Below are positions 1 through 10,680 of a stretch of 64,000 bases of DNA, one piece after another. The stretch's first letter is position 1, and every line of letters begins with the position of its first letter. The notes below the pieces were generated by a model. It ran no database searches and was not told the origin of the DNA. It saw only the letters and a program-made list of their open reading frames with translations. The translations under genes were made by a program, and so were the position numbers. Location: positions 5,491,001 through 5,555,000 of the forward strand of contig OX424563.1 in the NCBI GenBank assembly GCA_949152475.1, in the 5' to 3' direction. The DNA is from Terebella lapidaria (lineage: Eukaryota > Annelida > Polychaeta > Terebellida > Terebellidae).

Positions 1-1078
1 TATCTGACAATCATGAAAAATAACATCACTCAAAAAGCCTTTTACGCTAAGGAGAACTCAAAATTTCACTATTTTGAAGAAAATTGGGGACGCTTATACT
101 ATTCAATGTAGCATCACTTACAAGATGAGATGAATGCACAGGTCACTTTCTCAAAAACTCCAATCTCGGCTCCGATCTCAGCTCTCGAGCTATTGTAATT
201 CGTGTGTATGCCGATATTCATTCATGCCTTTGTCACTGTAATTTGCACATGTATGTACACTCATGTCTCTGCAGAAATAAACTAAAAAAAAAAAAAAAAA
301 AAAAAATATCAATGAACCTGCCATGAGAGACCACTTGTCATTCAAGACCACCTTTTTGGGCTTCCTTGGGTGGCCTAAAACACAGGATCCACTGTACAAA
401 CATATATATATCCACAAGTATTTTGTCTGTAGTGTAGATGCCAATTTACACATTTCAGGTCAGCAAAGACTTTGACATCAGCCTACAAGGTCGTCTAAGG
501 TCAAGTTCAAGGTTACCAACTTATTTTTATCATGCCATTAATATATGACTTCTTATCAGTTTATAACACAATCCTAACCTCTATGTGCAAGCGTTAAAGC
601 CACATCTCAGGTCAGACATTTGGCAATCAAGGTCATCAGAGGTCAAGCTCAAGGTCATTATTAGTTGTTCCATAATACGACTTCCTATTATGTGCATATG
701 GTACTAGTAATGCAAACATAAGCTTTATCTACAAGCATTTTGTCTGCAGAGGCAAATTCGGGAATTTTTTACCCAAAAATGGTTTTGCCTCTCAAGGTCA
801 TCGAAGGTCAAGTTCAAGATCACCACATAAATCGCCATGTATATCCCATGTGAAAGTGCCAATATCTAGGCTCTATCTTCAAGCATTCTAGGCGTACAGT
901 AGTGGCATCTCCGAAAATATTTCGTTTTTTTGCAGGAAATGGCTCAAAACAGATAAGTGGCTTGATTTGGGGCAGAAAAAATGTTTTGTGTTGCCGACCG
1001 GCGATACATATCACAAAGCTACATACTTATACATATCACAAAGTTACATACTAGTAATGTATGTCTCATGCATAAATT
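1..1078. other. AT-rich non-coding DNA with degenerate AGGTCA-containing repeats
   Basis: I see no gene here. An A-run lies near 284-306. Between about 460 and 840 there are three loosely similar blocks with AAGGTCA-type motifs, which look like decayed relatives of the minisatellite monomers found further right. The short open frames have no recognisable protein. Confidence 0.6.
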
Positions 1079-1345
1079 AGAAAAACAGTTATCAGACATA
1101 TTTTGATAAAATGGCTGCCAAAATTAAGCATTTTTCAACAAAAAACGGCCAGCATGCTGAGAAGAATAAACAAAATAAAAAAATAAAAAAAACCACCTCT
1201 TGAAATATTTTGGCATCCCCCCCCCCCCCCCCCCAAAATCATAAAAATTCACCCATAAACTTTGAAGATAACAATGTGGACAGACAACGGGCGCAACATC
1301 ATGACAATAGATTATCTTACCATAGGTCCAGTAACCTAAAAAGGT
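1079..1345 (-). repeat. Degenerate copy of the cassette lead block with its terminal palindrome
   Basis: Read on the minus strand this resembles the better preserved blocks at 3060-3505 and 10219-10680. It shares the GGTTAC..GGACCTATGG..GATAA palindrome (about 1312-1341), the block encoding a pseudo-frame near 'GQFLGYRTYGP', and the A-rich middle. A 16-base C run at about 1219 interrupts it. It is probably an old, mutated copy of the same mobile unit. No coding capacity is evident. Confidence 0.55.
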
Positions 1346-2185
1346 GTGTTTCAGGGAACCCAACCCTACTTACTTTTTAGGGCCGACCCTAGATATTTTT
1401 TCATCCGATAATGCAATCACAGACCTATTCTTCTGGAAAAATTTGTGGTGTGGTCCCCAATATTCTTGCATACATTCTAATATTTGAAGAGTTCAGAAGC
1501 TTGTATATATATGAACCTGTTTTGGAAGCCTATTTATATAGCGCCCATCATTATGATTACTCCTTGTTTTTTCGCACATTCTGCATTTTGGTTTTTCGCA
1601 CATTCTGCATATTTACATTTTGGGAACTTTGGTCAACAAAAGTTTAATTGCATTCCTCTTACAGTGATAACATGAATTATAACAGTGTAAATATAGAAAT
1701 TGTAAGAAATTAAATTTCATTGATATTAATTTTCATTAATAAATACAAACAATTCTCAACTGCACTTAAACATGCGATAGTCTTCATTATTTGCAATGAG
1801 AATAATGTGACATCACACATAACTAGACGCTTCCGGTCGCCTACGACCGCTTGGGTGTATCCCCCGTAGCACTATCATATAGTATCATTCCTTTTGCCCC
1901 AAATATATTACATGTACTAATAAGTGTGAAAAACTAGAACAAGGGATAGAGAAGATTACCACAGAAATGTAAAATCTTGGGCCACAACTGTTCTTTTTTC
2001 CCACCAAAATTGCTGCATTAATCTTCCAAGGTTATTGAAGGGCGATTTCAAGATCACCACTGAAACCATTATGAATGTCCATTTCGACATGTTCGATAAC
2101 AAAAACGAAATCACAGCCAGATCAAACTTTTCACCTAAAATTATATTTCAACTCAGGATTTTTGACATACTTGGTTCCAAGTTGA
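1346..2185. other. Non-coding AT-rich spacer
   Basis: No gene recognised. Around 2035-2190 the sequence resembles the ~125-bp monomer found at 3497-3798. The run up to 2185 leads into the reversed end block of the minisatellite cassette. Confidence 0.5.
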
Positions 2186-2243
2186 AATTAAAAGTAAAAA
2201 TTAGGCCAAGGGCCAAAGATAGGTTACCGGACAATGTTTAATA
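2186..2243 (-). repeat. Cassette end block (TTGTCCGGTAACCT type), reversed
   Basis: On the minus strand this reads as the conserved tail that follows the minisatellite elsewhere: a TTGTCCGGTAACCT core followed by a 'CTTTGGCCCTTGGCCTAA' stretch. The best match is the block at 13563-13606, in opposite orientation, including the neighbouring 'accagtgacctggctaac' segment. It marks one end of the reversed array that follows. Confidence 0.75.
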
Positions 2244-3059
2244 TTTTAGGTGTTAGCCAGGTCACTGGTTGAATTCAAGGTCAAGAGAATATTCAGCATA
2301 TATAACATTAAGCATATATCATGTCCACAGTTGATTGCTAAGCTGTAAGTTCAATAATCAGAGAGATATTAGCAATTTTATGCTGTAGCCTTGAAAATGA
2401 AGGGGCAAAGGTCAAATTCAAGGTCATCACAATATTCAGTGTATATATCATTTTCTATATCATGTATATCATGTCCACAATTGATTCCCAAGCCATACAG
2501 TCAATAGAGGAGCAAGATATGAGCCAGTTTGTCTTTGGACCTTGGAAATGAGGTCAGGGGTCAAATTCAAGGTCACGAGAATATTCAGCATATATCATTT
2601 CCTATATGTCCACAATTGATTCCTAAGCTGTAAAATCGATAATAAGTGAGATATTAGCCATTTTGTCCTGTGACCTTGAAAATGAGGTCAAAGGTCAAAT
2701 TCAAGGTCATGACAATAATCTGCATATATCATTTCCTATATGTTCATAATTGATTCCTAAGCTGTAGAGTCGATAATAAGCGAGATATGAGCCATTTTGT
2801 GCTCTGACCTTGAAACTGAGGTCAGAGGTCAAATTCAAGGTCACGAGAATATTCAGAATATATCATTTCCTATATGTCCACAATTGATTCCTAAGCTGTA
2901 GAGTCGATAATAAGCGAGATATAAGCCATTTTGTGCTCTGACCTTGAAAGTGAGGTCAGAGGTCAAATTCAAGGTCACGAGAATATTCAGCATATATCAT
3001 TTTCCTATAGGTCCACAATTGATTCCTAGTCTCTAATCTCAATATCAAGTGAGATATTA
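2244..3059 (-). repeat. Minisatellite array, about six ~135-bp monomers, reversed
   Basis: Six monomers repeat at roughly 135-bp spacing, with landmarks near 2340, 2489, 2611, 2758, 2893 and 3028. Each carries AGGTCA-NN type motifs, a TCAAGGTCA site, the phrase GATTCCTAAGCTGTA and CATATATCATTTCCTATA. Several monomers have a perfect direct repeat AGGTCA-N-AGGTCA (for example near 2687, 2820 and 2955). The array is the reverse complement of those at 9600-13562. Confidence 0.9.
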
Positions 3060-3505
3060 GGCATAATGTGTCCCATTATAAAGCATAGGAGAATTTAACA
3101 TGGGAAAGTCCCATTTGAGCCGAGTTTGGGCCAAAATGGCCCACTTCGAGCGATTCAAGCGCAACGAAATTTATAGACATCATAGGAGTACATATGAGGA
3201 GTGTTATTTATCAAAAAGAAAAAAAGTTACTGAACAGATTTTGAGAAAATGGCCGGCAAAGTCCAAAATCAGGCATTTTTCGTCGAAAACGGCCATCATT
3301 TTGAAAAAAATGCGAAAATCAAAAAACTAAAAAATACCTCCTTTTTGAATTATTTTTGTGCAAAATTTTATGTATTTTTGTGCAAAATTTCAGAAAAATT
3401 CGCCTGTAAACAAAAAAGATAAAAATGTGGACGACGTCGACGGACGACGACGGACGCAACGCCATGCCAATAGGTTATCGGACCATAGGTCCGGTAACCT
3501 AAAAA
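3060..3505 (-). repeat. Cassette lead block with terminal palindrome
   Basis: A 446-bp unique block lies next to the array. It is highly similar, in reverse, to 10219-10680. Its outer end is a palindrome (about 3472-3500) of the form AGGTTATCGGACC-ATA-GGTCCGGTAACCT, followed by a CGACGACG-rich stretch. The inner end reads into the monomers. Short open frames inside it recur in every copy and look like chance rather than genes. Possibly the terminal part of a non-autonomous element with a tandem-repeat core (Helentron-associated or 'pearl'-like). Confidence 0.75.
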
Positions 3506-3798
3506 TTGACCAAAACTGCAATTCAAGATCATGAAATTGGAGCTAGATCGAACTTTCCACCATAAGTTATATATCAACTCATAATATGTGACAAACTTGT
3601 TTCCAAGTTGAAATTCAAAGTAAAAGTTGACCAAAACTGCATTTCAAGATGACGAAATTGGAGCCAGATTGAACTTTTTACTATAAGTTATATTTTGACT
3701 CATAATATGTATCAAACGTGGTTTCAAGTTGAAATTCAGAGTAAAAGTTGACCAAAACTGCATTTCAAGATGATGAAATTCGAGCCAGATCAATGTTT
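3497..3798 (+). repeat. Tandem repeat, ~125-bp monomer, about 2.5 copies
   Basis: The phrases 'TTGACCAAAACTGCA', 'AAGATGA(T/C)GAAATT', 'GAGCCAGAT' and 'CAAGTTGAAATTCA' recur at about 125-bp intervals. A diverged copy is also seen near 2100-2190. It is unrelated to the AGGTCA monomer. Confidence 0.85.
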
Positions 3799-3807
3799 CA
3801 GTAAAAA

Positions 3808-4140
3808 TAATGGAACTTATTCAGTTACACCCAGATATCTCAACTGGACAAAATCTTTACTTTGTTGAGCTCAATAATAAATGTTTCTCGTCTTAACTAT
3901 TATTATTGATATCAATGATAGATTTAACTAGCAAAAATAATGTTAACTTATTTTTATTGTGGTCAATAATAGACTTAACTAGTAATAATAAGGCTAACTT
4001 ATTCGGTTACACTCATGAAATCTGTACTGGACAAAACTTTCACCTTGTTGAGCGTAATAATAAATGTTTCTCATCTTAACTATTTTAATTGTGGTCAATA
4101 ATAGACTTAACTAGTAAAATTAAGGTTAACTTATTCGATA
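3808..4140 (+). repeat. Tandem repeat, ~200-bp monomer, two copies
   Basis: Two copies share 'AACTTATTC(A/G)GTTACAC', 'CTGGACAAAA', 'TTGTTGAGC' with 'AATAATAAATGTTTCTC', and 'AATAGACTTAACTAGTAA'. The second copy starts near 4000. Nothing coding is visible. Confidence 0.75.
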
Positions 4141-4579
4141 ATATCGATCTGTTTTCACTAAAAACATCAGTTCTCTATTCTGAACAAGAATGCAGTGCTA
4201 TTTGATTTCCCAGTACACATGGTACAGGGTATTGGATTGATCACAGATGTTCAAGTCTCCATTTTAATGGTCGTAATAAGTTAGTCCGTTAACTAGTTAA
4301 TATTTATTCGATCATTCTGAAAAACGATAGGTTTCGTGTGAGGCCCTTTCTCTTCGAGTCTGTGCGATTTCATAATCATTCATTGAAAACTCCCACCCAT
4401 AGAGTGTTCACAAGCCATGTGTGTTAAACAGGCTAATTTGAGCACAAAATGTGTCGCCAATCGGCCAAGTTGGTTGCTATGGCAACCAAAATCGATTGGT
4501 GTCGGGATCTTACCATAAGATGTGTCTGTATAAAAAATTATTAGAATCGGTTAAGATTTGCAATCTGTAGCGCGTTCAC

Positions 4580-4640
4580 AAGAAAGTGTCTGCGGACGCG
4601 GACGCGGGTGCGGACGCGGGTGCGGACGCGGCGGCGCGAC
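4580..4640 (+). repeat. (GCGGAC/GCGGGT)n GC-rich microsatellite
   Basis: A hexanucleotide-like run of GCGGACGCGGGT units stands out from the AT-rich surroundings. Short plus-strand open frames across it (Asp-Ala or Arg-Thr repeats) are products of the repeat. The preceding 150 bp (GGTTGCTATGGCAACC palindrome near 4470) may belong to a short interspersed element, but I cannot identify it. Confidence 0.7.
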
Positions 4641-4783
4641 GAAGACAAATCCATAGTATCCGCCGAACTTCGTTCGGGGGATACAATTACAAATTTATAT
4701 CATATCCAATGTGGTATACATGTATTCCACATCTGGGGTTCCAGCTCAGTTGTAACCACACGAACATCAAAAAGTATCTGGAA

Positions 4784-6319
4784 TCATTGAACTTTGTCAA
4801 ATGCTAACTCCGCATCCAAGTATCGCTCTAACTCCTTGGCAGTGTCGACTTCTTCCTGAGTGCGAATGTACTGCGAGAGTTCGTCATCATCCAGCTCAGC
4901 CTCAGAGACCTCACAGTCAAGTTGCTGGACCTGCTCCCGAGTCAGCATCACATCCTGGGGCGGATCCTTCATCAGCCGATTCCGATTCCTGATGAACGAA
5001 GTTGGAAGGAACGGAGATGAGCTGGAACTAGACGATGTGTGACTTCCTCCGCTTGTGACTTGTCGTGGGACCTTTACTGATGAATGATCGGCATTAGTCA
5101 AGAGAGATCTTTTCCGTGAGACATTTTGTTGTTGGTCCACTGTCCTGGCCAGGTTCAGTGCAGGATTGTCGTCATTGGCAACTGCTCTAGCCATAATATC
5201 ACAAACTTCATTGTCAGCATCATCATTGTCCTGTGCTTCAGCCTTCAAGACTGGGTCATCTATGTCTGGATCAATACATGACTCTGCACTCTCTTCTGTG
5301 CCATGACCAGCAACAGTAGCAAGTCCATTTTGTCCTCCAACTAGACTTCTATCATCTTCTGAAAGACTTTGAAATATAGTTTTCTGATGCTGAATGATTT
5401 CTGTTAGATGATATAGAACCATCTTGTAGCTTACATCTGAAATCATCCAAGGAATACCAGACACAACTTTCAGTAGAGCAGCCTGCATTTCCTTGAGGAG
5501 TCTAATAGTGACCTGCACTCTGTGCTTCTTATCACCCCATCCAACCTGGTCGGCGAAGTGACGGTACTTGACGTTAGCTCTCGCAGTTACGTCCTCGGAC
5601 TGCCATACAATGAAGTAAGCTGCTCTAATCGCACATTCACGATTTCTTCCCTCAGTGATCCAAGCTTCTCTAACTAGAGGCAGCATTTTCTTCACTACAA
5701 TCTTCTTACTCTCTTCCAGGTTATCCAAGGAGCATACTAAGTCAACACTTCCTTCAAGGTCCAGGCCTTTATAAGTTATTCCGAGTTCTTTCTGGATCTT
5801 CAACAACATTGCCCAGAATGCGTGCGGGTCGCATCCCAATAGCATTGCTATGTGAGTAACCGTCATGGGGATATCTTGGTCACGGCACACAATATAAACA
5901 CAACAGGCTCCAATCATCTCCTTATGGCCAACACGCATATTTTTGAAATTTTCTACCTGGTAGATCTGCGAGAAAAGTGCAGAGCATTCAGGAAATAACC
6001 TCGCACCTTGCACTCCCATGAATTGTAGCAAGTGCTTGATTTTCTCCAGTCCCCTGGTTTTTCCTTCAGGTTGACGATCACCCCTGCTTGTGTGTTTGGC
6101 AACATCGAGGTAGGCCTGAGGAAGAGTGGAGTGGTCCTGCACAGTCACTTGATGGTCAGCTTGGAAAGTGCTGCCAGGTTCCCAGGAATCGCTGTGAAAA
6201 GCTGGTCCTTCAAGGACAGCACCACATTCCCCACATATCTTCTGACCTGTATCATCCTCTGCTGTCCCGGCGCTGTCACAGGTGGCGCCACAGTGTGGGC
6301 ATTTTGGACTCGGAGCCAT
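4784..6319 (-). CDS. BRF2: TFIIIB subunit BRF2-like (TFIIB-related factor 2), intronless
   Basis: A 511-residue TFIIB-family protein in one open exon. A zinc ribbon opens it (Cys7, Cys10, Cys29, Cys32), two cyclin-like repeats cover roughly residues 75-310, and an acidic, Ser-rich tail follows. Near the C-terminus 'DDDELSQYIRTQEEV' closely matches the vertebrate BRF2 tail 'ISDSEIEQYLRTPQEV', which separates it from BRF1 and TFIIB. BRF2 helps recruit RNA polymerase III to promoters lying upstream of the transcript (U6 type), with TBP, BDP1 and SNAPc. The first in-frame ATG is at 6319; the upstream frame reaches a stop near 6360 with no other ATG. A tiny upstream ORF (ATG at 6349, four codons) precedes it. 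The protein is longer than human BRF2 (419 residues), mostly in the tail. The absence of introns is unusual, since the human gene has them. Confidence 0.9.
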   Translation of the reverse strand: MAPSPKCPHCGATCDSAGTAEDDTGQKICGECGAVLEGPAFHSDSWEPGSTFQADHQVTVQDHSTLPQAYLDVAKHTSRGDRQPEGKTRGLEKIKHLLQFMGVQGARLFPECSALFSQIYQVENFKNMRVGHKEMIGACCVYIVCRDQDIPMTVTHIAMLLGCDPHAFWAMLLKIQKELGITYKGLDLEGSVDLVCSLDNLEESKKIVVKKMLPLVREAWITEGRNRECAIRAAYFIVWQSEDVTARANVKYRHFADQVGWGDKKHRVQVTIRLLKEMQAALLKVVSGIPWMISDVSYKMVLYHLTEIIQHQKTIFQSLSEDDRSLVGGQNGLATVAGHGTEESAESCIDPDIDDPVLKAEAQDNDDADNEVCDIMARAVANDDNPALNLARTVDQQQNVSRKRSLLTNADHSSVKVPRQVTSGGSHTSSSSSSSPFLPTSFIRNRNRLMKDPPQDVMLTREQVQQLDCEVSEAELDDDELSQYIRTQEEVDTAKELERYLDAELAFDKVQ

Positions 6320-6345
6320 TAGTGCCAGATTTTCGCTCACAGCTG

Positions 6346-6349
6346 CATG
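6346..6349 (-). promoter_or_regulatory. Short upstream ORF start before BRF2
   Basis: On the minus strand an ATG at about 6349 opens a three-residue frame closed by TGA, 30 bases ahead of the BRF2 ATG and out of frame with it. If it is within the transcript it could dampen translation. The transcript start is not known. Confidence 0.4.
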
Positions 6350-6369
6350 GTCAGCTAGCTATGCATATA

Positions 6370-7190
6370 TGATATATGATGATGATGATGATTATGAGGG
6401 CCTCATCACTGACATCAGCTCATTTACTAAGCAGTAGGCCTACAGCTGTACAGTAGAACAGTATAGTCTGGTAGTACTTGTGACTTGTGAGTGCTCGCGT
6501 CCATCTGCAAATAGATGTACCACAATCTGTATAAGGATACAATCTGATACAATACACAACACTGTCTGGTTTATTAAGATGAGTTCAATATATACTACTA
6601 GACTGTACTAGTATGCTGTATCATCGTTTCTGCGCATTTCATTTAAATGTACATGACTAACATGTACATGATGTAGATCTACGCGAATATTTAGTTGGAA
6701 ATTCCGCTGGAAATTCCATTCCAAACCTAGTTCAGCCCAATAACAGAAAAGAAACGCTCAACCGACGTGTATATACCGGGTAGGCTATTTCAGCTTCAAC
6801 CAACACGAATTTGGTCTTTTCTAACAAGCCCTTTCTTAAGTCTTGTCCCTCTCCAGTTAACAAATATCTTAAAATATGAGATAAAATCCAACCAACATCC
6901 AACATGAGCGTACAAAACCACGACGTCAAAAAACGTTCCTAGATCCATAGATATCCCATAAATCCCATAATACACTAGATGCCTCGAGCGCCCTCAGCGA
7001 TACGTCAATACGGCGGCCATATTGGAGCGGTCACTTGGCAAGCCCACACACTGTCATATAAACTGCCAAATACGCTTCAATGTTGAGTGGCATGCGCTTG
7101 CCCAAACATATGGACATTACTAAATCAATTCCAAACCCACAGTGACAGAAACCAGCCGACTGACAAACTGACAGCTCATTTTCAGCCGGA
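6370..7190. other. BRF2 5' flank and promoter-like region
   Basis: No gene is recognised. A GAT/ATG trinucleotide run lies at about 6369-6392. A promoter-like block at about 6935-7045 contains CGGCCATATTGG (a YY1-like core) and is repeated in inverted orientation at 17440-17535. It could serve BRF2 or a transcript running to the right; both are inferences. Confidence 0.4.
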
Positions 7191-7427
7191 TTGTTTTCAG
7201 ACCAACCCCATTATCGCCCATTCTGGCGCTGGATAAATCATAAAACGATGCACCTCCGCAGTTGCTTATCCACGACACCGACGATCTTCGCTCACAACAT
7301 GGAACTGCAGCAGCGTTTTACTATTATGCTCACACTGCTCACAGGGATGCCCCAAACAAACAGCAGCACTTCTCACAAGCGCGTGGGCCCTGACACACAG
7401 CCCAAATTCGCAGGTCATGCCGCAGGT
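7191..7427 (+). other. Possible first exon (weak)
   Basis: An open frame contains ATG GAA CTG near 7300 and ends at a strong donor (GCCGCAG|GTAAGC, about 7427). No protein family is recognised. A possible later exon at 8144-8219 (acceptor TTTTGCAG, donor CTCAG|GTGATA) has an open frame, but the phases do not join cleanly to this one. I treat the series as suggestive only. Confidence 0.25.
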
Positions 7428-8412
7428 AAGCCCAAGTAGGTTATGCTGGTCCCCAATGATACGAGCAATTGCTGTGACATCTTAGTCCTGTTGACCCAAG
7501 TATCATATCCTGCGCCTTCCTCTATATTCAATAAGGATTAAAAAGGTGCGAGACGGATTAAATGGTATGTTTTCAGTGGACGAGTAGTATTAGGGAGCAG
7601 TGTATGGTACTTGGGCCGTCCTGTTTTGCCTACCAGGCTACCAGATTAGTATTAAATTTATATGTTTTGCCTACCACTCAAATCTTTTACACAAAGGCGT
7701 CTGGCCGTGACTGTTTGGAGTTTATTTTATAATTTCTCGTATACTACTCCATCTTCTAAATAAATACCATTTAATCCATCTGTCACTTTTTAAACCTGAA
7801 ATAAAATATAAGAAATCGCAGCATAGCCACGGTACCCTACTTCATGAACTTGGGATGATAAAAAAAGTACATCTATTTCTACAATACTTCATGGGTTTCA
7901 CTTGTTGTGTGATAGCTGATGACTAGTAGGCTGACATGTAAGATAAAGTGGTAAAACGTTTACTTAAAATTGGGCTATGTCATAACATCACGAATAAGTT
8001 GTACAGCAGAACCATAGTGGAACAATAGTTGTATGAGTAGAACCTCGCTATTCGATACATGTTCATGTTTACATTACAAATTACAGGTAATACCGGTACT
8101 CATGTGCAACATATAACGTAACATGTAGTATTATTTTGCAGGTATTTGAAGATGCGGAATGATGCAAAAAAAGTGCCAGTCCTGGGTTCTCATGACGTGG
8201 ACCCGACCGGGGACGCTCAGGTGATAGGTCATCAGTATCACTGACGACACAGGTTCGTAACCAGAGTTTTTGCAGTAAAAAAACTGATCTGAAGGTTTGA
8301 TAACCTCTGGTATCTGTTGGAAATCACCAAAGATTCTTGATAGAAATAGCTCTTTTCACATTATTTTACACATACTCGAAACATGATTTATTCCTTGTTC
8401 TATTGTAGTGTG

Positions 8413-8530
8413 TTTATTGTGAAGTAGAAGCCACCAAAACAAAAGGGTACTGTCGCCTAATACATGTTGGTGCCTTATGGTGGTTGGTGCCTCAAGACAT
8501 TCGTGCAGCGCCACCCCTACAGGACTTGGA
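8413..8530 (+). other. Possible internal exon (weak)
   Basis: After an acceptor-like TTCTATTGTAG, an open frame of about 42 residues begins 'CVYCEVEATKTKGYCRL' and ends at TAA near 8535. The Cys-x-x-Cys pair is noticeable, but no family is recognised and no in-phase donor is obvious. Confidence 0.22.
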
Positions 8531-8821
8531 TGGATAACATCTTAAAGGTGTTTTCTCATACCATTATTTATCAGTTTAAATTGCCCAGTTTACTGGAGGA
8601 AGAAATAAGAGAGGCTTATATCTTTGGTATGTCATTACTCTCTTATTAAATCCATCCTGTTGCATGTCATTGACCAGTTGCACGCCATACAAGTATGATG
8701 TTTTGGGGTCAACTGCCATAGACTTCTTAAATGTTGGTTCTAAAAATCACTAATTGTTATATTTACTAAATTTAGATATTAAAGTTGTATGCGATCATGT
8801 GGTATTGAATAACAAAATTTA

Positions 8822-8985
8822 GCTTTGTTATTATAACAACCCATCATGTGAGTGTGGGATAACCTGTACGGATTTCTCCGTCAATGAGTGTTCAAGTCAT
8901 AAATTACCTGATGGATATATATGCATCACTGACGCTACGGAACCACCAGTAGTTATTCTTGACGGATATTATCTGTCGATGACAG
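8822..8985 (+). other. Possible cysteine-rich internal exon (weak)
   Basis: After AAAATTTAG an open frame reads through several Cys residues ('PSCECGITCTDFSVNEC') to a good donor ACAG|GTAAAG near 8985. It can join in phase to 13712 (acceptor TCTTTTCAG), which would give a short tail and a stop, then a 3' UTR to AATAAA at 14255. This is an inference from splice signals only. Confidence 0.28.
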
Positions 8986-9599
8986 GTAAAGAATTTATGT
9001 TTTTGTCAAATTTGTTTTGGCCATTGAAAATTTTTTTTCACTTAGAAAACCTTACTAAATTTTTCTATCATAATGAGAGCTTCGCAGAGTAACTTCCTAG
9101 CACACTCCAACATAGAGCCTAAATATTGGCACATTCAAATTGGAAATCATATATTGCGGTTTGCATGGTAACTTTGAATTTGACCTTCAATGACCTTGGA
9201 AGTTCAAAACAACATTTTTTGTCTTAAAAAAAAAAATGTTTGTCTTTGATGACCATTTCAATTTCTCAAAATCTATTCATAAGATTCTCTTAATGTACCT
9301 TTGTGGTGTTCATAAGTGTTGTCTTTGGCAGCCATTTTCTCAGAATCTATTCAGACGTTTTTCCTCAAAATGCACTTAAGATTCTCCCTATGTACCTTTG
9401 TGGTGTCTATAAGTTTTGTTGACTTTGAATCGATGGTCTGTGAATATATGTCATTAACCCTTTCACATCGAAGATTTTTTCAGAAACTCCCACCACCATC
9501 AGAATTAATTTCTGGAAAGTGTTTTGAATTGTCCCCAAAATTGACCAATATGTTCAATAGTGTGCAGAATAAATAGTATCAAACATACCCCACTGAAAC

Positions 9600-10186
9600 C
9601 CATATGTATTTTCAAGGTAAAAGGACCAAATGGCTAATAATATTTTGCTCCGTTATTGACTTTATAGCTTGGGAACCGTTTGTGGACATAGAGAAAATGA
9701 AATACACTGAATATTTTGATGACCTTGGATTTGACTTTGAACTTATTTTCAAGGTCAGAGCACAAAATATCTAAAATCTTGCTTATGATAGACTTTACAG
9801 CTTAGGAATCCATAGTGAACATATAGGAAATGATATGTGCTGAATATTTTGGTGACCTTGAATTTGACCTTTAACCTCGATTTCCAGGTCAGAGAACAAA
9901 ATGGCTTATATCTTTTGCTTATTATCGACTTTACAGCGTATGAATTGATTGTAAACATAGAGGAAATGATATATGCTGAATATTCTCATGATTTTGAACT
10001 TGATATTTGCCTCATTTTCAAGATCACAGGACAAAATGGCTAATATCTCACTTATTATCGACTTTACAGCTTACTAATCAATTGTGGACATACTAGAAAT
10101 GATATATACTGAACATTCTCGTGACCTTAGATTGACCAATGACCTTATTTTCAAGGTCACAGGACAAATGGCTAATATCTAAAATA
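9600..10186 (+). repeat. AGGTCA minisatellite array, about four monomers
   Basis: Monomers repeat with landmarks 'ACAGCTTAGGAATC' near 9668, 9792, 9933 and 10066. Each carries TGACCTTGAATTTGACCT-type clusters and CAAGGTCA. The left edge is blurred by divergence. The array ends in the block at 10187-10222. Confidence 0.85.
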
Positions 10187-10222
10187 TATATTGTCTGGAA
10201 ACCTTTCTTAGCCCTTGGGCTA
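10187..10222 (+). repeat. Cassette end block
   Basis: Contains the TTGTCTGGAAACC variant followed by TTCTTAGCCCTTGGGCTAA. The same block closes the arrays at 12132, 13563 and 28660 and, reversed, at 2186. Confidence 0.8.
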
Positions 10223-10680
10223 ATTTTTAGGTTACCGGACCTATGGTCCGATAACCTATTGGCGTGGCGTTGCGTCCATCGTCGTCGTCCGTCGTCGTCG
10301 TCGTCCACATTTTAATCTTTTTTGTTTACGGGCGAATTTTTCTGAAATTTTGCACAAAAATACTTAAAAATAATTCAAGAAGGATGTATTTTTTAGTTTT
10401 TTGATTTTCGCTTTTTTTTCAAAATGGCGGCCGTTTTCGACGAAAAATGCCTGATTTTGGACTTTGGCGGCCATTTTCTCAAAATCTGTTCAGTAACTTT
10501 TCTTCTTATTGATGCATAACACACCTCATATGTACTCCTGTGACATGTATAAATTTCGTTGCCCTTGAATCGTTCGAAGTGGGCCATTTTGGGCCCAAAC
10601 TCGGCCCAAATGGGACTTTCCCATGTTAAATTCTCCTATGCTTTATAATGAGACACATTAAGCCTAATATCTCACTTAAT
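10219..10680 (+). repeat. Cassette lead block with terminal palindrome
   Basis: The same unique block as 3060-3505 in opposite orientation. The palindrome GGTTACCGGACC-TATGGTCCGATAACC is at about 10231-10259, followed by a CGTCGTCGT-rich stretch. The inner end passes through CATGTTAAATTCTCCTATGC into the first monomer. The recurrent short minus-strand frame beginning 'MAHFERFKGNEIY' is seen in each copy with different indels, so I do not call it a gene. Confidence 0.8.

Noticed and set aside
10393..10587. Recurrent short frame 'MAHFERFKGNEIY' in cassette lead blocks (also 3100-3330)
   Set aside because: Copies differ by indels and lie on the non-cassette strand with no family match. Shared descent of the block explains the recurrence.
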